A stretch of 64,000 nucleotides of DNA from Citrobacter amalonaticus (GTDB lineage: Bacteria; Pseudomonadota; Gammaproteobacteria; Enterobacterales; Enterobacteriaceae). The DNA lies in NCBI RefSeq assembly GCF_018252635.1, contig NZ_JAGTXM010000002.1:762962-826961 (forward strand), in the 5' to 3' direction. Under the pieces are notes generated by a model. The model did no database searches. It was not told where the DNA came from and was given only the letters and a program-made list of their open reading frames with translations. The translations under genes and the position numbers were made by a program. Numbering within the stretch: the first letter of the stretch is position 1; each line of letters begins with the position of its first letter. Positions 8,283 through 18,614 of this stretch are shown here, one piece after another.

Positions 8283-9689
8283 TTAGAAGATGGTGAACGG
8301 TGCAATCACAATGAACTTCACGTCGCGCTCATCCTGGAAGATGTTGCCGTAACCGCCGCCCCAGCTCGGGATGTTGGAGTGATTGTCATATTCGGTGAAG
8401 TGCAGTTTAAACATGGTGCCTTTCGCACGACCGTCCTGCAGGGTGTAGACCGCATCCAGGCTGTATGAAGACTCTTCGATGGTACGGTTTTTGTCATAGT
8501 ACGCATCCGGGCTGCTCTGCCAGGTAGACGGTTTCGCGTCCCAGGCATACACATACGAAGCCCCGACTGCCCAACCCGGCAGGTTCCAGTTTTTCAGATC
8601 ATACATCGCGCCAAAGAAGACGGCTTTTTCGCCGTTGGCGTTGAAGTCTGAACGGTTATCCCACCAGATATCCAGACGACCGTTGGACGACGCATAGGTT
8701 GGAGTCATACGTTGCAGGAAGAATCCTTGCTGCCCTTCGGCCTTAACCCATGTCCCTTCCAGACGCAGGTCAACCACTTCTGCCACTTTGTAGCCGAAGG
8801 TCAACGCCTGCAGCCAGGCCGTACCGTCATAGATATCGCTGGCGCTGCGGTCATCGACTTTGTCACGCGCACCGTAGAACTGGTAGCTGGTGGAGAACGG
8901 ATTTCCGCCTAAATCAAATTTATAGCTGGCTTTGGCGAAGTACTGATCGACATAACCTTCGGACTGACCAAATGCGGCTTCCAGCACCAGGTCATTTTTA
9001 AAATCATATTTTGCGCCGACAGAATGGAGATAATCGACTTTGGTCTTTTTATCGCCCTGGTAGAATTTATCGACTTCAGTGTGCCACGGCGCTTTATATT
9101 CGTTGGCCCACATATAGGAGAAGCTCAGTGCGCCCGCATCGCCGTAGTCAAAGTTTGCGCCAGCTTCGGCCCCCTGATAGGTACCAGGCATAAAGCTCCA
9201 GTGCGGCGCTAACAGCGTCTGACCGGTAGGCTGAATATAACCGGCACGAGCCCAGGCAGGACCGAATTTGAATTTCGCGGCGGCCTTGTACAGACTGATT
9301 CCGCTCTTATCACCGGAGTAGTCTTCATCGTAACCTTTGTTCTTTTTCGAGAACGCGATTTCGTTAGGATGGCCGCTGTCGCCGTTTTCCGCCATTTCAA
9401 TAGCAGTAAACGCCGCCACATCGAGACCGAACATGTCGGCTGCATAGCCGGACTGGAAATCCAGGTTGGCGTTCCAGGTCGCGTGAGAAAGGTTGGTTTT
9501 ATACTTATCTCCGTCGGTGACATCTTTACGGTCACGCTCACGCTGCCAGTAATAGATGCCGCCCGTCAGGGTTGAATCATCGATAAAGCCTTCGGCCTGT
9601 GCCTGCGGAACAACGACCAGACCCGACAGTGCTGTGATACCGGCGATAGCCAACGCCAGCGCACTACGTTTGCCACTAAACGTACGCAT
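8283..9689 (-). CDS. chiP: Chitoporin ChiP (OprD family)
   Basis: A 468-residue outer-membrane porin, the E. coli YbfM/ChiP length. The signal peptide is cleaved after Ala32 (PQAQA). The mature chain is rich in aromatic-ended beta strands and ends in Phe, as expected for a barrel recognised by the Bam machinery. It takes up chitobiose and longer chitooligosaccharides. The mRNA leader carries a perfect ChiX pairing sequence at the ribosome-binding site, and a NagC-like operator lies about 110 bp upstream. The gene therefore belongs functionally with the nag genes a few kilobases away. Confidence 0.96.
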   Translation of the reverse strand: MRTFSGKRSALALAIAGITALSGLVVVPQAQAEGFIDDSTLTGGIYYWQRERDRKDVTDGDKYKTNLSHATWNANLDFQSGYAADMFGLDVAAFTAIEMAENGDSGHPNEIAFSKKNKGYDEDYSGDKSGISLYKAAAKFKFGPAWARAGYIQPTGQTLLAPHWSFMPGTYQGAEAGANFDYGDAGALSFSYMWANEYKAPWHTEVDKFYQGDKKTKVDYLHSVGAKYDFKNDLVLEAAFGQSEGYVDQYFAKASYKFDLGGNPFSTSYQFYGARDKVDDRSASDIYDGTAWLQALTFGYKVAEVVDLRLEGTWVKAEGQQGFFLQRMTPTYASSNGRLDIWWDNRSDFNANGEKAVFFGAMYDLKNWNLPGWAVGASYVYAWDAKPSTWQSSPDAYYDKNRTIEESSYSLDAVYTLQDGRAKGTMFKLHFTEYDNHSNIPSWGGGYGNIFQDERDVKFIVIAPFTIF

Positions 9690-9696
9690 ATGTTAA

Positions 9697-9708
9697 TCCT
9701 CTTTGACG
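9697..9708 (-). promoter_or_regulatory. ChiX (MicM) sRNA pairing site over the chiP ribosome-binding site
   Basis: The chiP leader reads CGTCAAAGAGGA, complementary over 12 nt to the TCCTCTTTGACG seed of ChiX as I remember it. The AGAGGA inside it is also the chiP Shine-Dalgarno sequence, 8 nt before the ATG. Pairing would block translation, which is the established mechanism in E. coli and Salmonella. Confidence 0.8.
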
Positions 9709-9797
9709 TATAAATTGCTGTTGCCAAAGGCGAAACAGCGAAAAAATAAAAAAGTAAAGGTAGCACTGAGAAAAACCTCACTGACTACAGTGATAGA

Positions 9798-9820
9798 CTA
9801 TTTTTCGCGACGCGAATTAT
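9798..9820. promoter_or_regulatory. NagC-type operator upstream of chiP
   Basis: The sequence around ATTTTTCGCGACGCGAATTAT shares the TTCG-N3-CG-N2-AATTA arrangement with the nagE operator at 14111-14133. NagC represses chiP in E. coli. The rest of the 437-bp gap between chiP and glnS (about 9821-10079) is A/T-rich and holds the chiP promoter; I see no further gene in it. Confidence 0.6.
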
Positions 9821-10079
9821 CAATACCTTTCTGTAACGAGAATGTAAGAGTATGAGCAACCGCACATATTTCATCGCTTCCTGTTACATTTTATTCATCC
9901 GACAACAAATGCTATAAACAATGTAAATTTCCGTTGTTTTCCAGAAAGATGAAAGCGGTTTCATACTATTACCTGTTAATTATTCATGTTATCGATAACA
10001 GCTGTTTGTTAATGGCATTATTTTATGAATGGGAATTAATTCGCTTCGCAAAGCGAGATATTTTGTTGAGCAGAAGATG

Positions 10080-10107
10080 AAAAAAACGCCGCAGGATGCG
10101 GCGTTTG
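10080..10107 (-). terminator. Intrinsic terminator of glnS
   Basis: On the minus strand ACGCCGC and GCGGCGT pair around a 5-nt loop and are followed by a T-run (AAAAAA on the plus strand), 20 bp after the glnS stop. Confidence 0.9.
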
Positions 10108-10126
10108 AAAGGTGAGTTGTGGCAGC

Positions 10127-11794
10127 TTATTCGCCGACTTTCGCCCAGGTGTCACGCAGGCCAACGGTGCGGTTAAACACCAGCTTCTCTGCGCTGGCGT
10201 AACGGCTGTCCAGGCAGAAGTAACCTTCACGCTCAAACTGGAACGCTTTCCCTGCTACCGCAGCGTTCAACGATGGCTCAGCAAAGCCCTGCTTGATCAC
10301 CAGCGATTCCGGGTTCATCACGGACAGGAAATCTTCCGCCGCGCCAGGGTTCGGTACGCTGAACAGACGATCGTAGAGGCGAATTTCGATCGGCAGCGCA
10401 TGGGCCGCGCTAACCCAGTGGATCACGCCTTTCACTTTACGCCCATCCGCCGGATCTTTACTCAGGGTATCCGCATCATAGGTACAGAAGATGGTGGTGA
10501 TGTTGCCTTCGGCATCTTTTTCCACGCGTTCTGCTTTGACTACGTAAGCGTTACGCAGACGCACTTCTTTCCCCATCACCAGACGCTTGTACTGCTTGTT
10601 CGCTTCTTCACGGAAGTCCGCGCGATCGATCCAGATTTCACCACTGAACGGAACCTCACGGGTCCCCATTTCCGGTTTGTTCGGGTGGTTAGGCATGGTG
10701 ACCAGTTCGCTTTCGCCCTGCGGGTAGTTTTCGATAACCAGTCTTACCGGATCGATAACCGCCATCGCACGCGGCGCATTTTCATTAAGGTCTTCGCGGA
10801 TACAGGATTCCAGCGACGCCATTTCGATCGTATTGTCCTGCTTGGTCACACCAATGCGTTTGCAGAATTCACGGATCGCTGCGGCGGTATAGCCACGACG
10901 ACGCAGACCGGAGATGGTCGGCATACGCGGATCGTCCCAGCCTTCAACGTGCTTATCAGCCACCAGCAGGTTCAGCTTACGCTTGGACATCACGGTGTAT
11001 TCAAGATTCAGGCGTGAGAATTCGTACTGGCGCGGGTGAACCGGAATGGAGATGTTATCCAGCACCCAGTCGTACAGACGACGGTTATCCTGGAATTCCA
11101 GCGTACACAGAGAGTGCGTAATACCTTCCAGCGCATCGCTGATGCAGTGGGTGAAGTCGTACATCGGGTAGATGCACCACTTGTTGCCGGTCTGATGGTG
11201 CTCGGCAAATTTAATGCGGTACAGAACCGGATCGCGCATCACGATAAATGGCGACGCCATATCGATCTTCGCACGCAGGCAGGCTTTACCTTCTTCAAAG
11301 CCGCCGGTACGCATTTTTTCAAACAGCGCAAGATTCTCTTCGATGCTGCGATCGCGGAACGGACTGTTTTTGCCTGGCTGAGTCAGCGTGCCACGGTATT
11401 CGCGGATCTGCTCCGGTGTCAGCTCATCGACATAGGCCAGACCTTTGTTGATCAGTTCAACCGCGTAGGCGTGCAGTTGATCAAAGTAATCTGAGGAGTA
11501 GCGAACGTCGCCAGCCCAGTGAAAACCTAACCATTCAACGTCGTTTTTGATCGAATCAACGTACTCGATATCTTCTTTTACCGGGTTGGTGTCATCGAAG
11601 CGCAGGTTGCACTGGCCCTGGTAGTCTTGCGCGATACCAAAGTTCAGGCAGATGGACTTCGCGTGACCAATGTGCAGATAGCCATTTGGCTCCGGCGGAA
11701 AACGGGTATGGATCGTGGTGTGCTTACCACTGGCCAGATCTTCATCGATGATCTGACGAATAAAGTTACTCGGGCGGGCTTCAGCCTCACTCAT
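10127..11794 (-). CDS. glnS: Glutaminyl-tRNA synthetase
   Basis: A 555-residue class Ib synthetase that charges tRNA-Gln; four tRNA-Gln genes lie in this window. The HIGH signature is [12 protein letters not shown] (residues 35-46) and the KMSKS equivalent is VMSKRKL. The C-terminal half forms the anticodon-binding barrels. The reading frame continues 52 codons upstream, but the homologue starts at MSEAEARP (11794), preceded by GAGGAATCC. The 119-bp gap from its start to the nagE terminator must contain the promoter. Confidence 0.98.
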   Translation of the reverse strand: MSEAEARPSNFIRQIIDEDLASGKHTTIHTRFPPEPNGYLHIGHAKSICLNFGIAQDYQGQCNLRFDDTNPVKEDIEYVDSIKNDVEWLGFHWAGDVRYSSDYFDQLHAYAVELINKGLAYVDELTPEQIREYRGTLTQPGKNSPFRDRSIEENLALFEKMRTGGFEEGKACLRAKIDMASPFIVMRDPVLYRIKFAEHHQTGNKWCIYPMYDFTHCISDALEGITHSLCTLEFQDNRRLYDWVLDNISIPVHPRQYEFSRLNLEYTVMSKRKLNLLVADKHVEGWDDPRMPTISGLRRRGYTAAAIREFCKRIGVTKQDNTIEMASLESCIREDLNENAPRAMAVIDPVRLVIENYPQGESELVTMPNHPNKPEMGTREVPFSGEIWIDRADFREEANKQYKRLVMGKEVRLRNAYVVKAERVEKDAEGNITTIFCTYDADTLSKDPADGRKVKGVIHWVSAAHALPIEIRLYDRLFSVPNPGAAEDFLSVMNPESLVIKQGFAEPSLNAAVAGKAFQFEREGYFCLDSRYASAEKLVFNRTVGLRDTWAKVGE

Positions 11795-11913
11795 CGTGGA
11801 TTCCTCAAAGCGTAAACAACGTATAACGGCATATGATCTTATAAGCCGGACTGACTGACAACCTTTAGTTACTGAAAAAGTGGCGTTGAAGAAAAATAGG
11901 CGGGAATTTGCTG

Positions 11914-11947
11914 CAAAAAAAAGCGGCGGAGGTTTCCCCCGCCGCTT
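11914..11947 (-). terminator. Intrinsic terminator of nagE
   Basis: AAGCGGCGG and CCGCCGCTT form a 9-bp stem with loop AGGTTTCCC. On the minus strand it is followed by a run of T (AAAAAAAA on the plus strand). Confidence 0.88.
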
Positions 11948-11951
11948 CATG

Positions 11952-11984
11952 TTATCGGATGGCGTCTTATGCCTTATCTGGCCT
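11952..11984. repeat. REP-like element overlapping the nagE stop codon
   Basis: On the minus strand CAGGCCAGATAAGGCATAAGACGCCATCC resembles a REP/PU element (the GCCNGATAAGGC and GGATGGCG halves). It begins inside the last codons of nagE and provides its TAA stop. Confidence 0.55.
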
Positions 11985-13998
11985 GGCCTTTAATCTCATA
12001 CAGTGGCGTTTGACCGGCAACCACGTGACCGTCGGCTTTGATCACCAGGCCGCTGAAGTCGTCGATGTTGCTGCACACCACCGGACTGATCATAGAGCGC
12101 GCGTTCGCGTTCAGGTAATCCAGATCCATTTCCAGAATCGGCTGACCCGCCGTCACTTCTGCGCCCTCTTCCACCAGACGTTTGAAGCCCTGCCCGTTCA
12201 ACGCGACGGTATCGATACCCATGTGGACAACGATTTCCGCACCTTTCTCTGTTTCCAGGCAGAACGCATGGTTGGTATTGAAGATTTTCACAATGGTGCC
12301 GGCAGCTGGAGAAACCACGGTTTTATCCGTTGGTTTTACCGCAACGCCGTCACCTACCGCTTTGCTGGCGAACGCTTCGTCAGGCACCTGTTCCAGCGCA
12401 ACCACCTCACCGGTCACTGGTGACACCAGTTCAGCGATGGTTACCGCATTCGGCACGGCCTGCGGTTTTGCTGTTGCCTGAGCTGCAGGCGCTGCTGAAG
12501 CTTCAGCCGCCGCTACCGGACCGGTTGTTTTCATCGCGTTGGCGATTTTCTCAGCCACGAAGCCGACGATAATCTGCACGCTGGTTTTGTTCAGACGAAT
12601 CACACCAGAGGCACCCAGGCGTTTCGCCATGCCTTCATTCACCAGCGATGAGTCTTTTACACTCAGACGCAGGCGGGTGATGCAGGCATCGATACCTGTG
12701 AGGTTCTCAGAACCGCCGATGGCAGCAATGTACTGACGCGCCAGCGCAGAAACGTCCTGCTCTTTATCGCTGCTCACATTGAGGTCCTGACCATCCGCTT
12801 CGCTGCCCGCTACGGCCAGTTCGCGTCCCGGCGTCATCAGGTTGAATTTGGTGATAACGAAACGGAATACCACGTAGTAAATGGCAAAGAACACCAGACC
12901 CTGCGGGATCAGCATCCACCACTGGGTCGCCAGCGGGTTACGGGAAGAAAGCACCATATCCACCAGACCCGCGCTGAAGCCGAAGCCGGCAATCCAATGC
13001 ATGCTCGCCGCGATGAATACGGAGATACCGGTCAGGATAGCGTGAATCACATACAGAACCGGCGCAACGAACATGAAGGAGAATTCCAGCGGTTCAGTGA
13101 TACCGGTGAAGAATGCGGCAAACGCACCGGCCATCATGATACCCAGCACTTTCGCCTTGTTCTCAGGACGTGCGCAGTGGTAGATAGCCAGCGCCGCCCC
13201 CGGCAGACCGAACATCATGATTGGGAAGAAGCCCGCCTGATAACGACCGGTAATCCCGACAACCGCTTTACCCGCTTCAATAGACTGAGCACCGCCGAGG
13301 AAGTTAGGAATGTCGTTAATCCCCGCAACGTCGAACCAGAATACGGAGTTCAGCGCGTGGTGCAGACCCACCGGAATCAACAGACGGTTGAAGAAGGCGT
13401 AGATACCCGCACCGGTTGAGCCCAGTTTTTGAATATGTTCACCGAAGTTAACCAGACCGTCGAAAATCACCGGCCAGATGTACATCATGATGAACGCCAC
13501 GATGATCATCACAAACGAGGTGAGGATCGGCACCAGACGGCGCCCGCTGAAGAAGGAAAGCGCTTTCGGCAGTTCAACGCTGCTAAAGCGGTTGTACAGC
13601 TCAGCAGAGATGATACCGACAAGAATACCCACGAACTGGTTGCTGATCTTACCAAAAGCGGCAGGAACCTGGTCAGCAGGGATCTTCTGAATCATGGAAA
13701 CCGCAGCCGGGGAACAGAGTGTGGTCAACACCAGGAAGCCCACAAAACCGGTCAGCGCCGCAGCACCGTCTTTATCTTTGGACATACCGTAAGCCACACC
13801 GATAGCAAACAGTACAGACATGTTATCGATAATGGCGGAACCGGACTTAATGAAGAACGCCGCAAGGGCGTTGTCTCCACCCCAACCTACCGGGTCGATC
13901 CAGTAGCCGACCCCCATCAATATTGCCGCCGCAGGCAGCGTGGCGACCGGCACCATTAGCGCACGGCCTACCTTTTGCAAATAACCTAGAATACTCAC
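11974..13998 (-). CDS. nagE: N-acetylglucosamine PTS permease EIICBA (NagE)
   Basis: A 674-residue fused PTS permease that imports and phosphorylates GlcNAc to GlcNAc-6-P. The EIIC membrane domain spans residues 1-385. EIIB has its phosphorylated Cys439 in [11 protein letters not shown]. An Ala/Pro-rich linker (about 492-518) leads to EIIA with phospho-His592 in [11 protein letters not shown]. coli NagE is about 648 aa. The extra length is mainly the linker plus a C-terminal GQAR tail that comes from a REP element. It is divergent from nagBACD across a shared operator region with NagC- and CRP-like sites. Confidence 0.97.
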   Translation of the reverse strand: MSILGYLQKVGRALMVPVATLPAAAILMGVGYWIDPVGWGGDNALAAFFIKSGSAIIDNMSVLFAIGVAYGMSKDKDGAAALTGFVGFLVLTTLCSPAAVSMIQKIPADQVPAAFGKISNQFVGILVGIISAELYNRFSSVELPKALSFFSGRRLVPILTSFVMIIVAFIMMYIWPVIFDGLVNFGEHIQKLGSTGAGIYAFFNRLLIPVGLHHALNSVFWFDVAGINDIPNFLGGAQSIEAGKAVVGITGRYQAGFFPIMMFGLPGAALAIYHCARPENKAKVLGIMMAGAFAAFFTGITEPLEFSFMFVAPVLYVIHAILTGISVFIAASMHWIAGFGFSAGLVDMVLSSRNPLATQWWMLIPQGLVFFAIYYVVFRFVITKFNLMTPGRELAVAGSEADGQDLNVSSDKEQDVSALARQYIAAIGGSENLTGIDACITRLRLSVKDSSLVNEGMAKRLGASGVIRLNKTSVQIIVGFVAEKIANAMKTTGPVAAAEASAAPAAQATAKPQAVPNAVTIAELVSPVTGEVVALEQVPDEAFASKAVGDGVAVKPTDKTVVSPAAGTIVKIFNTNHAFCLETEKGAEIVVHMGIDTVALNGQGFKRLVEEGAEVTAGQPILEMDLDYLNANARSMISPVVCSNIDDFSGLVIKADGHVVAGQTPLYEIKGQAR

Positions 13999-14110
13999 TT
14001 TCTTCCCCCTTTGAGACCCCGTTAAGGCTCGCTTTAAGCTGTGTTTTTATTTTGTCACTAACTTATTGAAATTCAGTTGTTGCTTTACTGGCATTGTGAG
14101 TGTGTAAAAA

Positions 14111-14133
14111 TTTAATTCGTACCGCAAATTAAA
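14111..14133. promoter_or_regulatory. NagC operator (nagE side)
   Basis: TTTAATTCGTACCGCAAATTAAA is a near-palindrome matching the high-affinity NagC site at E. coli nagE as I recall it. With the nagB-proximal site it would allow NagC looping across the divergent promoters. Confidence 0.75.
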
Positions 14134-14144
14134 AGCGTCTTTTT

Positions 14145-14160
14145 TGTGAGTTTAGTCACC
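14145..14160. promoter_or_regulatory. CRP-cAMP site between nagE and nagB
   Basis: TGTGAGTTTAGTCACC matches TGTGA-N6-TCACA at 9 of 10 core positions. It lies between the two NagC operators, as in E. coli, where CRP activates both nagE and nagB. Confidence 0.75.
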
Positions 14161-14204
14161 AAATATCGTTATATTCACTCCCTTTTACTGGCTATGTGGG
14201 AAAA

Positions 14205-14230
14205 CTTATTTTATCATTCAAAAAATCAAG
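14205..14230. promoter_or_regulatory. NagC operator (nagB side)
   Basis: CTTATTTTATCATTCAAAAAATCAAG resembles the weaker NagC site at E. coli nagB as I recall it. It lies about 95 bp before the nagB start and 94 bp centre-to-centre from the nagE-side operator, close to nine helical turns, which suits looping. Confidence 0.6.
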
Positions 14231-14324
14231 ACAGATTGACCCAGCTGATGCATGCCAGGTTACGCTTTACCATGCACCTATGCACAATCCGTCAACGGCT
14301 TACATTTACTTTCTGAGGTGAAGA

Positions 14325-15125
14325 ATGAGACTGATTCCCCTGACGTCCGCTGAACAGGTCGGCAAATGGGCTGCACGCCATATCGTTAATCGCATCAATG
14401 CGTTCAAACCGACAGCCGATCGTCCGTTTGTGCTGGGTCTGCCGACAGGCGGCACGCCGCTGACAGCGTATAAAGCCTTAGTCGAAATGCACAAAGCGGG
14501 CCAGGTTAGCTTCAAACACGTCGTGACCTTCAATATGGACGAATATGTCGGCTTGCCAAAAGAGCATCCGGAAAGCTACCACAGCTTTATGCACCGCAAT
14601 TTTTTCGACCACGTTGATATTCCAGCAGAAAATATCAACCTGCTCAACGGCAACGCGCCGGACATCGACGCCGAGTGCCGTCAGTATGAAGAAAAAATCC
14701 GTTCCTACGGTAAAATCCACCTGTTCATGGGTGGCGTCGGCAATGATGGTCATATCGCGTTTAACGAACCGGCTTCTTCGCTGGCCTCTCGTACCCGTAT
14801 CAAAACCCTGACGCATGACACCCGTGTGGCAAACTCCCGTTTCTTTGACGGCGATGTGGAACAGGTACCGAAGTACGCGCTGACCGTTGGCGTGGGTACT
14901 CTGCTGGACGCTGAAGAAGTGATGATTCTGGTGCTGGGGCATCAGAAAGCGCAGGCGCTGCAGGCTGCGGTTGAAGGTAATGTGAACCACATGTGGACCA
15001 TCAGCTGTCTGCAACTGCATCCGAAAGCGGTGGTGGTGTGCGATGAGCCGTCCACAATGGAACTGAAAGTTAAGACGCTGAAATATTTCAACGAGTTAGA
15101 AGCAGAGAATATCAAAGGTCTGTAA
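14325..15125 (+). CDS. nagB: Glucosamine-6-phosphate deaminase NagB
   Basis: A 266-residue enzyme that converts glucosamine-6-P to fructose-6-P and ammonia, feeding amino sugars into glycolysis. The phosphate loop is GLPTGGTP (38-45). The catalytic base Asp72 lies in FNMDEYVGL, and the active-site segment [17 protein letters not shown] carries the ring-opening His and Glu. The E. coli enzyme has the same length and is allosterically activated by GlcNAc-6-P. The ATG follows CTGAGGTGAAG. It is the first gene of nagBAC-nagD. Confidence 0.98.
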   Translation: MRLIPLTSAEQVGKWAARHIVNRINAFKPTADRPFVLGLPTGGTPLTAYKALVEMHKAGQVSFKHVVTFNMDEYVGLPKEHPESYHSFMHRNFFDHVDIPAENINLLNGNAPDIDAECRQYEEKIRSYGKIHLFMGGVGNDGHIAFNEPASSLASRTRIKTLTHDTRVANSRFFDGDVEQVPKYALTVGVGTLLDAEEVMILVLGHQKAQALQAAVEGNVNHMWTISCLQLHPKAVVVCDEPSTMELKVKTLKYFNELEAENIKGL

Positions 15126-15133
15126 TGTAGTCT

Positions 15134-15166
15134 CCGCCCTGTTTTATGTTCAGGGCGGCATTTTTT
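15134..15166 (+). terminator. Terminator-like hairpin between nagB and nagA
   Basis: CCGCCCTG and CAGGGCGG form an 8-bp stem with a 9-nt loop, followed by CATTTTTT. It is in the 58-bp gap inside the nag operon and would partly terminate or trim the mRNA so that nagB exceeds nagAC. The effect is inferred. Confidence 0.75.
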
Positions 15167-15168
15167 AG

Positions 15169-16332
<1,164 letters not shown>

Positions 16333-16340
16333 GAGAACGT

Positions 16341-17561
16341 ATGACACCAGGCGGACAAGCTCAAATAGGTAATGTTGATCTCGTAAAACAGCTTAACAGC
16401 GCGGCCGTTTACCGCCTGATTGACCAGCATGGGCCAATCTCGCGGATCCAGATTGCCGAGCAAAGCCAGCTTGCCCCCGCCAGCGTAACCAAAATTACGC
16501 GTCAACTGATTGAACGCGGACTGATCAAAGAAGTCGATCAGCAGGCCTCCACCGGAGGCCGCCGCGCCATCTCTATCGTCACCGAAACCCGCAGTTTTCA
16601 TGCCATTGGTGTACGTCTTGGACGCCACGACGCAACCATCACCCTGTTTGACCTGAGCAGCAAAGTGCTGGCGGAAGAACATTATCCTCTGCCCGAGCGC
16701 ACGCAGGAAACGCTGGAACACGCCTTGCTCAATGCCATTACCGCCTTTATTGACAGCAATCAGCGCAAAATCCGCGAGCTCATCGCCATTTCTGTGATCC
16801 TGCCGGGGCTTGTCGACCCCGAAAGCGGCAAGATCCACTATATGCCGCATATTCAGGTGGAGAACTGGGGACTGGTTGAGGCACTGGAAAAACGATTTCT
16901 CGTCACCTGTTTTGTCGGTCACGATATCCGCAGTCTGGCGCTGGCAGAGCACTACTTTGGTGCAAGCCAGGATTGCGAAGACTCCATTCTGGTGCGCGTT
17001 CACCGTGGTACAGGTGCCGGAATCATCTCTAACGGACGAATTTTTATTGGTCGTAATGGCAACGTTGGCGAGATTGGCCACATCCAGGTTGAACCGCTGG
17101 GCGAGCGCTGTCACTGCGGCAACTTTGGCTGCCTGGAAACCATTGCCGCGAATGCGGCGATTGAACATCGGGTCCTCAATCTGCTCAAGCAAGGCTACCA
17201 GAGCCGCGTTCCGCTGGAAGACTGTACGATCAAAACCATCTGCAAGGCGGCCAATAAGGGCGACAGCCTGGCTTCCGAGGTGATCGAGCACGTCGGGCGT
17301 CATCTGGGTAAAACCATCGCGATCGCCATCAACCTGTTTAATCCGCAAAAAGTCGTGATTGCCGGTGAGATCACCGAAGCCGATAAAGTGCTGTTACCCG
17401 CGATTGAAAGCTGCATTAATACGCAGGCGCTAAAGGCGTTTCGCACGAATTTACCGGTGGTGCGTTCCACGCTGGATCACCGCTCGGCCATTGGTGCGTT
17501 TGCGCTGGTAAAACGCGCTATGCTCAACGGTATTTTGCTCCAGCATTTGCTGGAAAACTGA
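16341..17561 (+). CDS. nagC: NagC, ROK-family repressor of the GlcNAc regulon
   Basis: A 406-residue transcription factor. The N-terminal helix-turn-helix (about residues 30-60, SRIQIAEQSQLAPASVTKI) precedes a ROK sugar-kinase-like domain that binds GlcNAc-6-P. The ROK zinc motif CHCGNFGCLE is present near residues 255-264. NagC represses nagE, nagBAC and chiP; candidate operators for all three lie in this window. The start codon is 8 bp after nagA, implying coupled expression and autoregulation. Confidence 0.97.
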   Translation: MTPGGQAQIGNVDLVKQLNSAAVYRLIDQHGPISRIQIAEQSQLAPASVTKITRQLIERGLIKEVDQQASTGGRRAISIVTETRSFHAIGVRLGRHDATITLFDLSSKVLAEEHYPLPERTQETLEHALLNAITAFIDSNQRKIRELIAISVILPGLVDPESGKIHYMPHIQVENWGLVEALEKRFLVTCFVGHDIRSLALAEHYFGASQDCEDSILVRVHRGTGAGIISNGRIFIGRNGNVGEIGHIQVEPLGERCHCGNFGCLETIAANAAIEHRVLNLLKQGYQSRVPLEDCTIKTICKAANKGDSLASEVIEHVGRHLGKTIAIAINLFNPQKVVIAGEITEADKVLLPAIESCINTQALKAFRTNLPVVRSTLDHRSAIGAFALVKRAMLNGILLQHLLEN

Positions 17562-17607
17562 TGCGCTCTTATAGTATCGGATTATTAACACATCTCCTGG
17601 GTAGTTC

Positions 17608-18360
17608 ATGACCATCAAGAATGTCATTTGTGATATCGACGGCGTGCTGATGCACGACAATGTCGCCGTACCCGGTGCGGCGGAGTTTTTGACTGGCGTA
17701 ATGGAAAAAGGCCTGCCGCTGGTGCTGCTGACAAATTATCCGTCGCAGACCGGCCAGGATCTGGCAAATCGCTTCGCAACCGCGGGCGTTAACGTGCCGG
17801 ACAGCGTGTTCTACACCTCCGCAATGGCGACCGCTGATTTCCTGCGTCGTCAGGAAGGTAAAAAGGCCTATGTCGTTGGTGAAGGCGCGCTGATTCACGA
17901 ATTGTATAAGGCCGGTTTCACCATTACTGACGTCAATCCGGACTTTGTCATCGTTGGCGAAACCCGTTCCTATAACTGGGACATGATGCACAAAGCGGCT
18001 TACTTTGTGGCAAACGGCGCACGCTTTATCGCTACCAACCCGGACACCCACGGTCGCGGGTTTTATCCGGCCTGTGGCGCGCTCTGCGCCGGGATCGAGA
18101 AAATTTCCGGTCGCAAACCCTTCTACGTCGGCAAACCGAGTCCGTGGATTATCCGTGCGGCGTTAAACAAAATGCAGGCACACTCGGAAGAGACGGTGAT
18201 TGTTGGCGATAACCTGCGCACCGATATTCTCGCCGGCTTCCAGGCGGGGCTTGAAACCATTCTGGTGCTCTCCGGCGTTTCCACGCTGGATGACATTGAC
18301 AGTATGCCGTTCCGCCCAAGCTGGATTTATCCCTCCGTCGCCGAAATCGACGTTATTTAA
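17608..18360 (+). CDS. nagD: UMP phosphatase NagD/UmpH (HAD family)
   Basis: A 250-residue HAD-superfamily phosphatase. The nucleophile motif CDIDGVL holds Asp9 and Asp11, motif II contains LLTNYPS, and the C-terminal motif is VGDNLRTDI. It dephosphorylates UMP and other nucleoside monophosphates as an overflow route in pyrimidine control. It lies 46 bp after nagC and is probably read through from the nag promoter, though no enzymatic link to GlcNAc is known. A terminator follows. Confidence 0.96.
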   Translation: MTIKNVICDIDGVLMHDNVAVPGAAEFLTGVMEKGLPLVLLTNYPSQTGQDLANRFATAGVNVPDSVFYTSAMATADFLRRQEGKKAYVVGEGALIHELYKAGFTITDVNPDFVIVGETRSYNWDMMHKAAYFVANGARFIATNPDTHGRGFYPACGALCAGIEKISGRKPFYVGKPSPWIIRAALNKMQAHSEETVIVGDNLRTDILAGFQAGLETILVLSGVSTLDDIDSMPFRPSWIYPSVAEIDVI

Positions 18361-18365
18361 CCCAG

Positions 18366-18390
18366 ACCACGTCCCAGGACGTGGTTTTTC
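18366..18390 (+). terminator. Intrinsic terminator after nagD
   Basis: ACCACGTC and GACGTGGT pair around CCAG, followed by TTTTC, within 30 bp of the nagD stop. The remaining spacer to asnB (18391-18614) is A/T-rich and should hold the asnB promoter. Confidence 0.85.
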
Positions 18391-18614
18391 ATTTTCGCCT
18401 CCCGGAAAAATAAATTCATTCAACAAAAGCGGCACAAAACTGATGATTCATCAATGAATACGCTCAATATGTAATCTTTTTTCACTAATCAACAATCACC
18501 ATTGCGTTTTTTCTTTTTCGGACCGCAAATCCCTTGCGCCTCTTGTTTCTTTGCGGCATTTTCTTTAGCAAGCAAACACAAAAAGCATTACGCAACAGGT
18601 TAACGGAGAAGGTT

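Noticed and set aside
10112-11017. A 301-codon plus-strand open frame opposite glnS
   Set aside because: Same reasoning: glnS is certain on the other strand and this frame has no start signal or domain.
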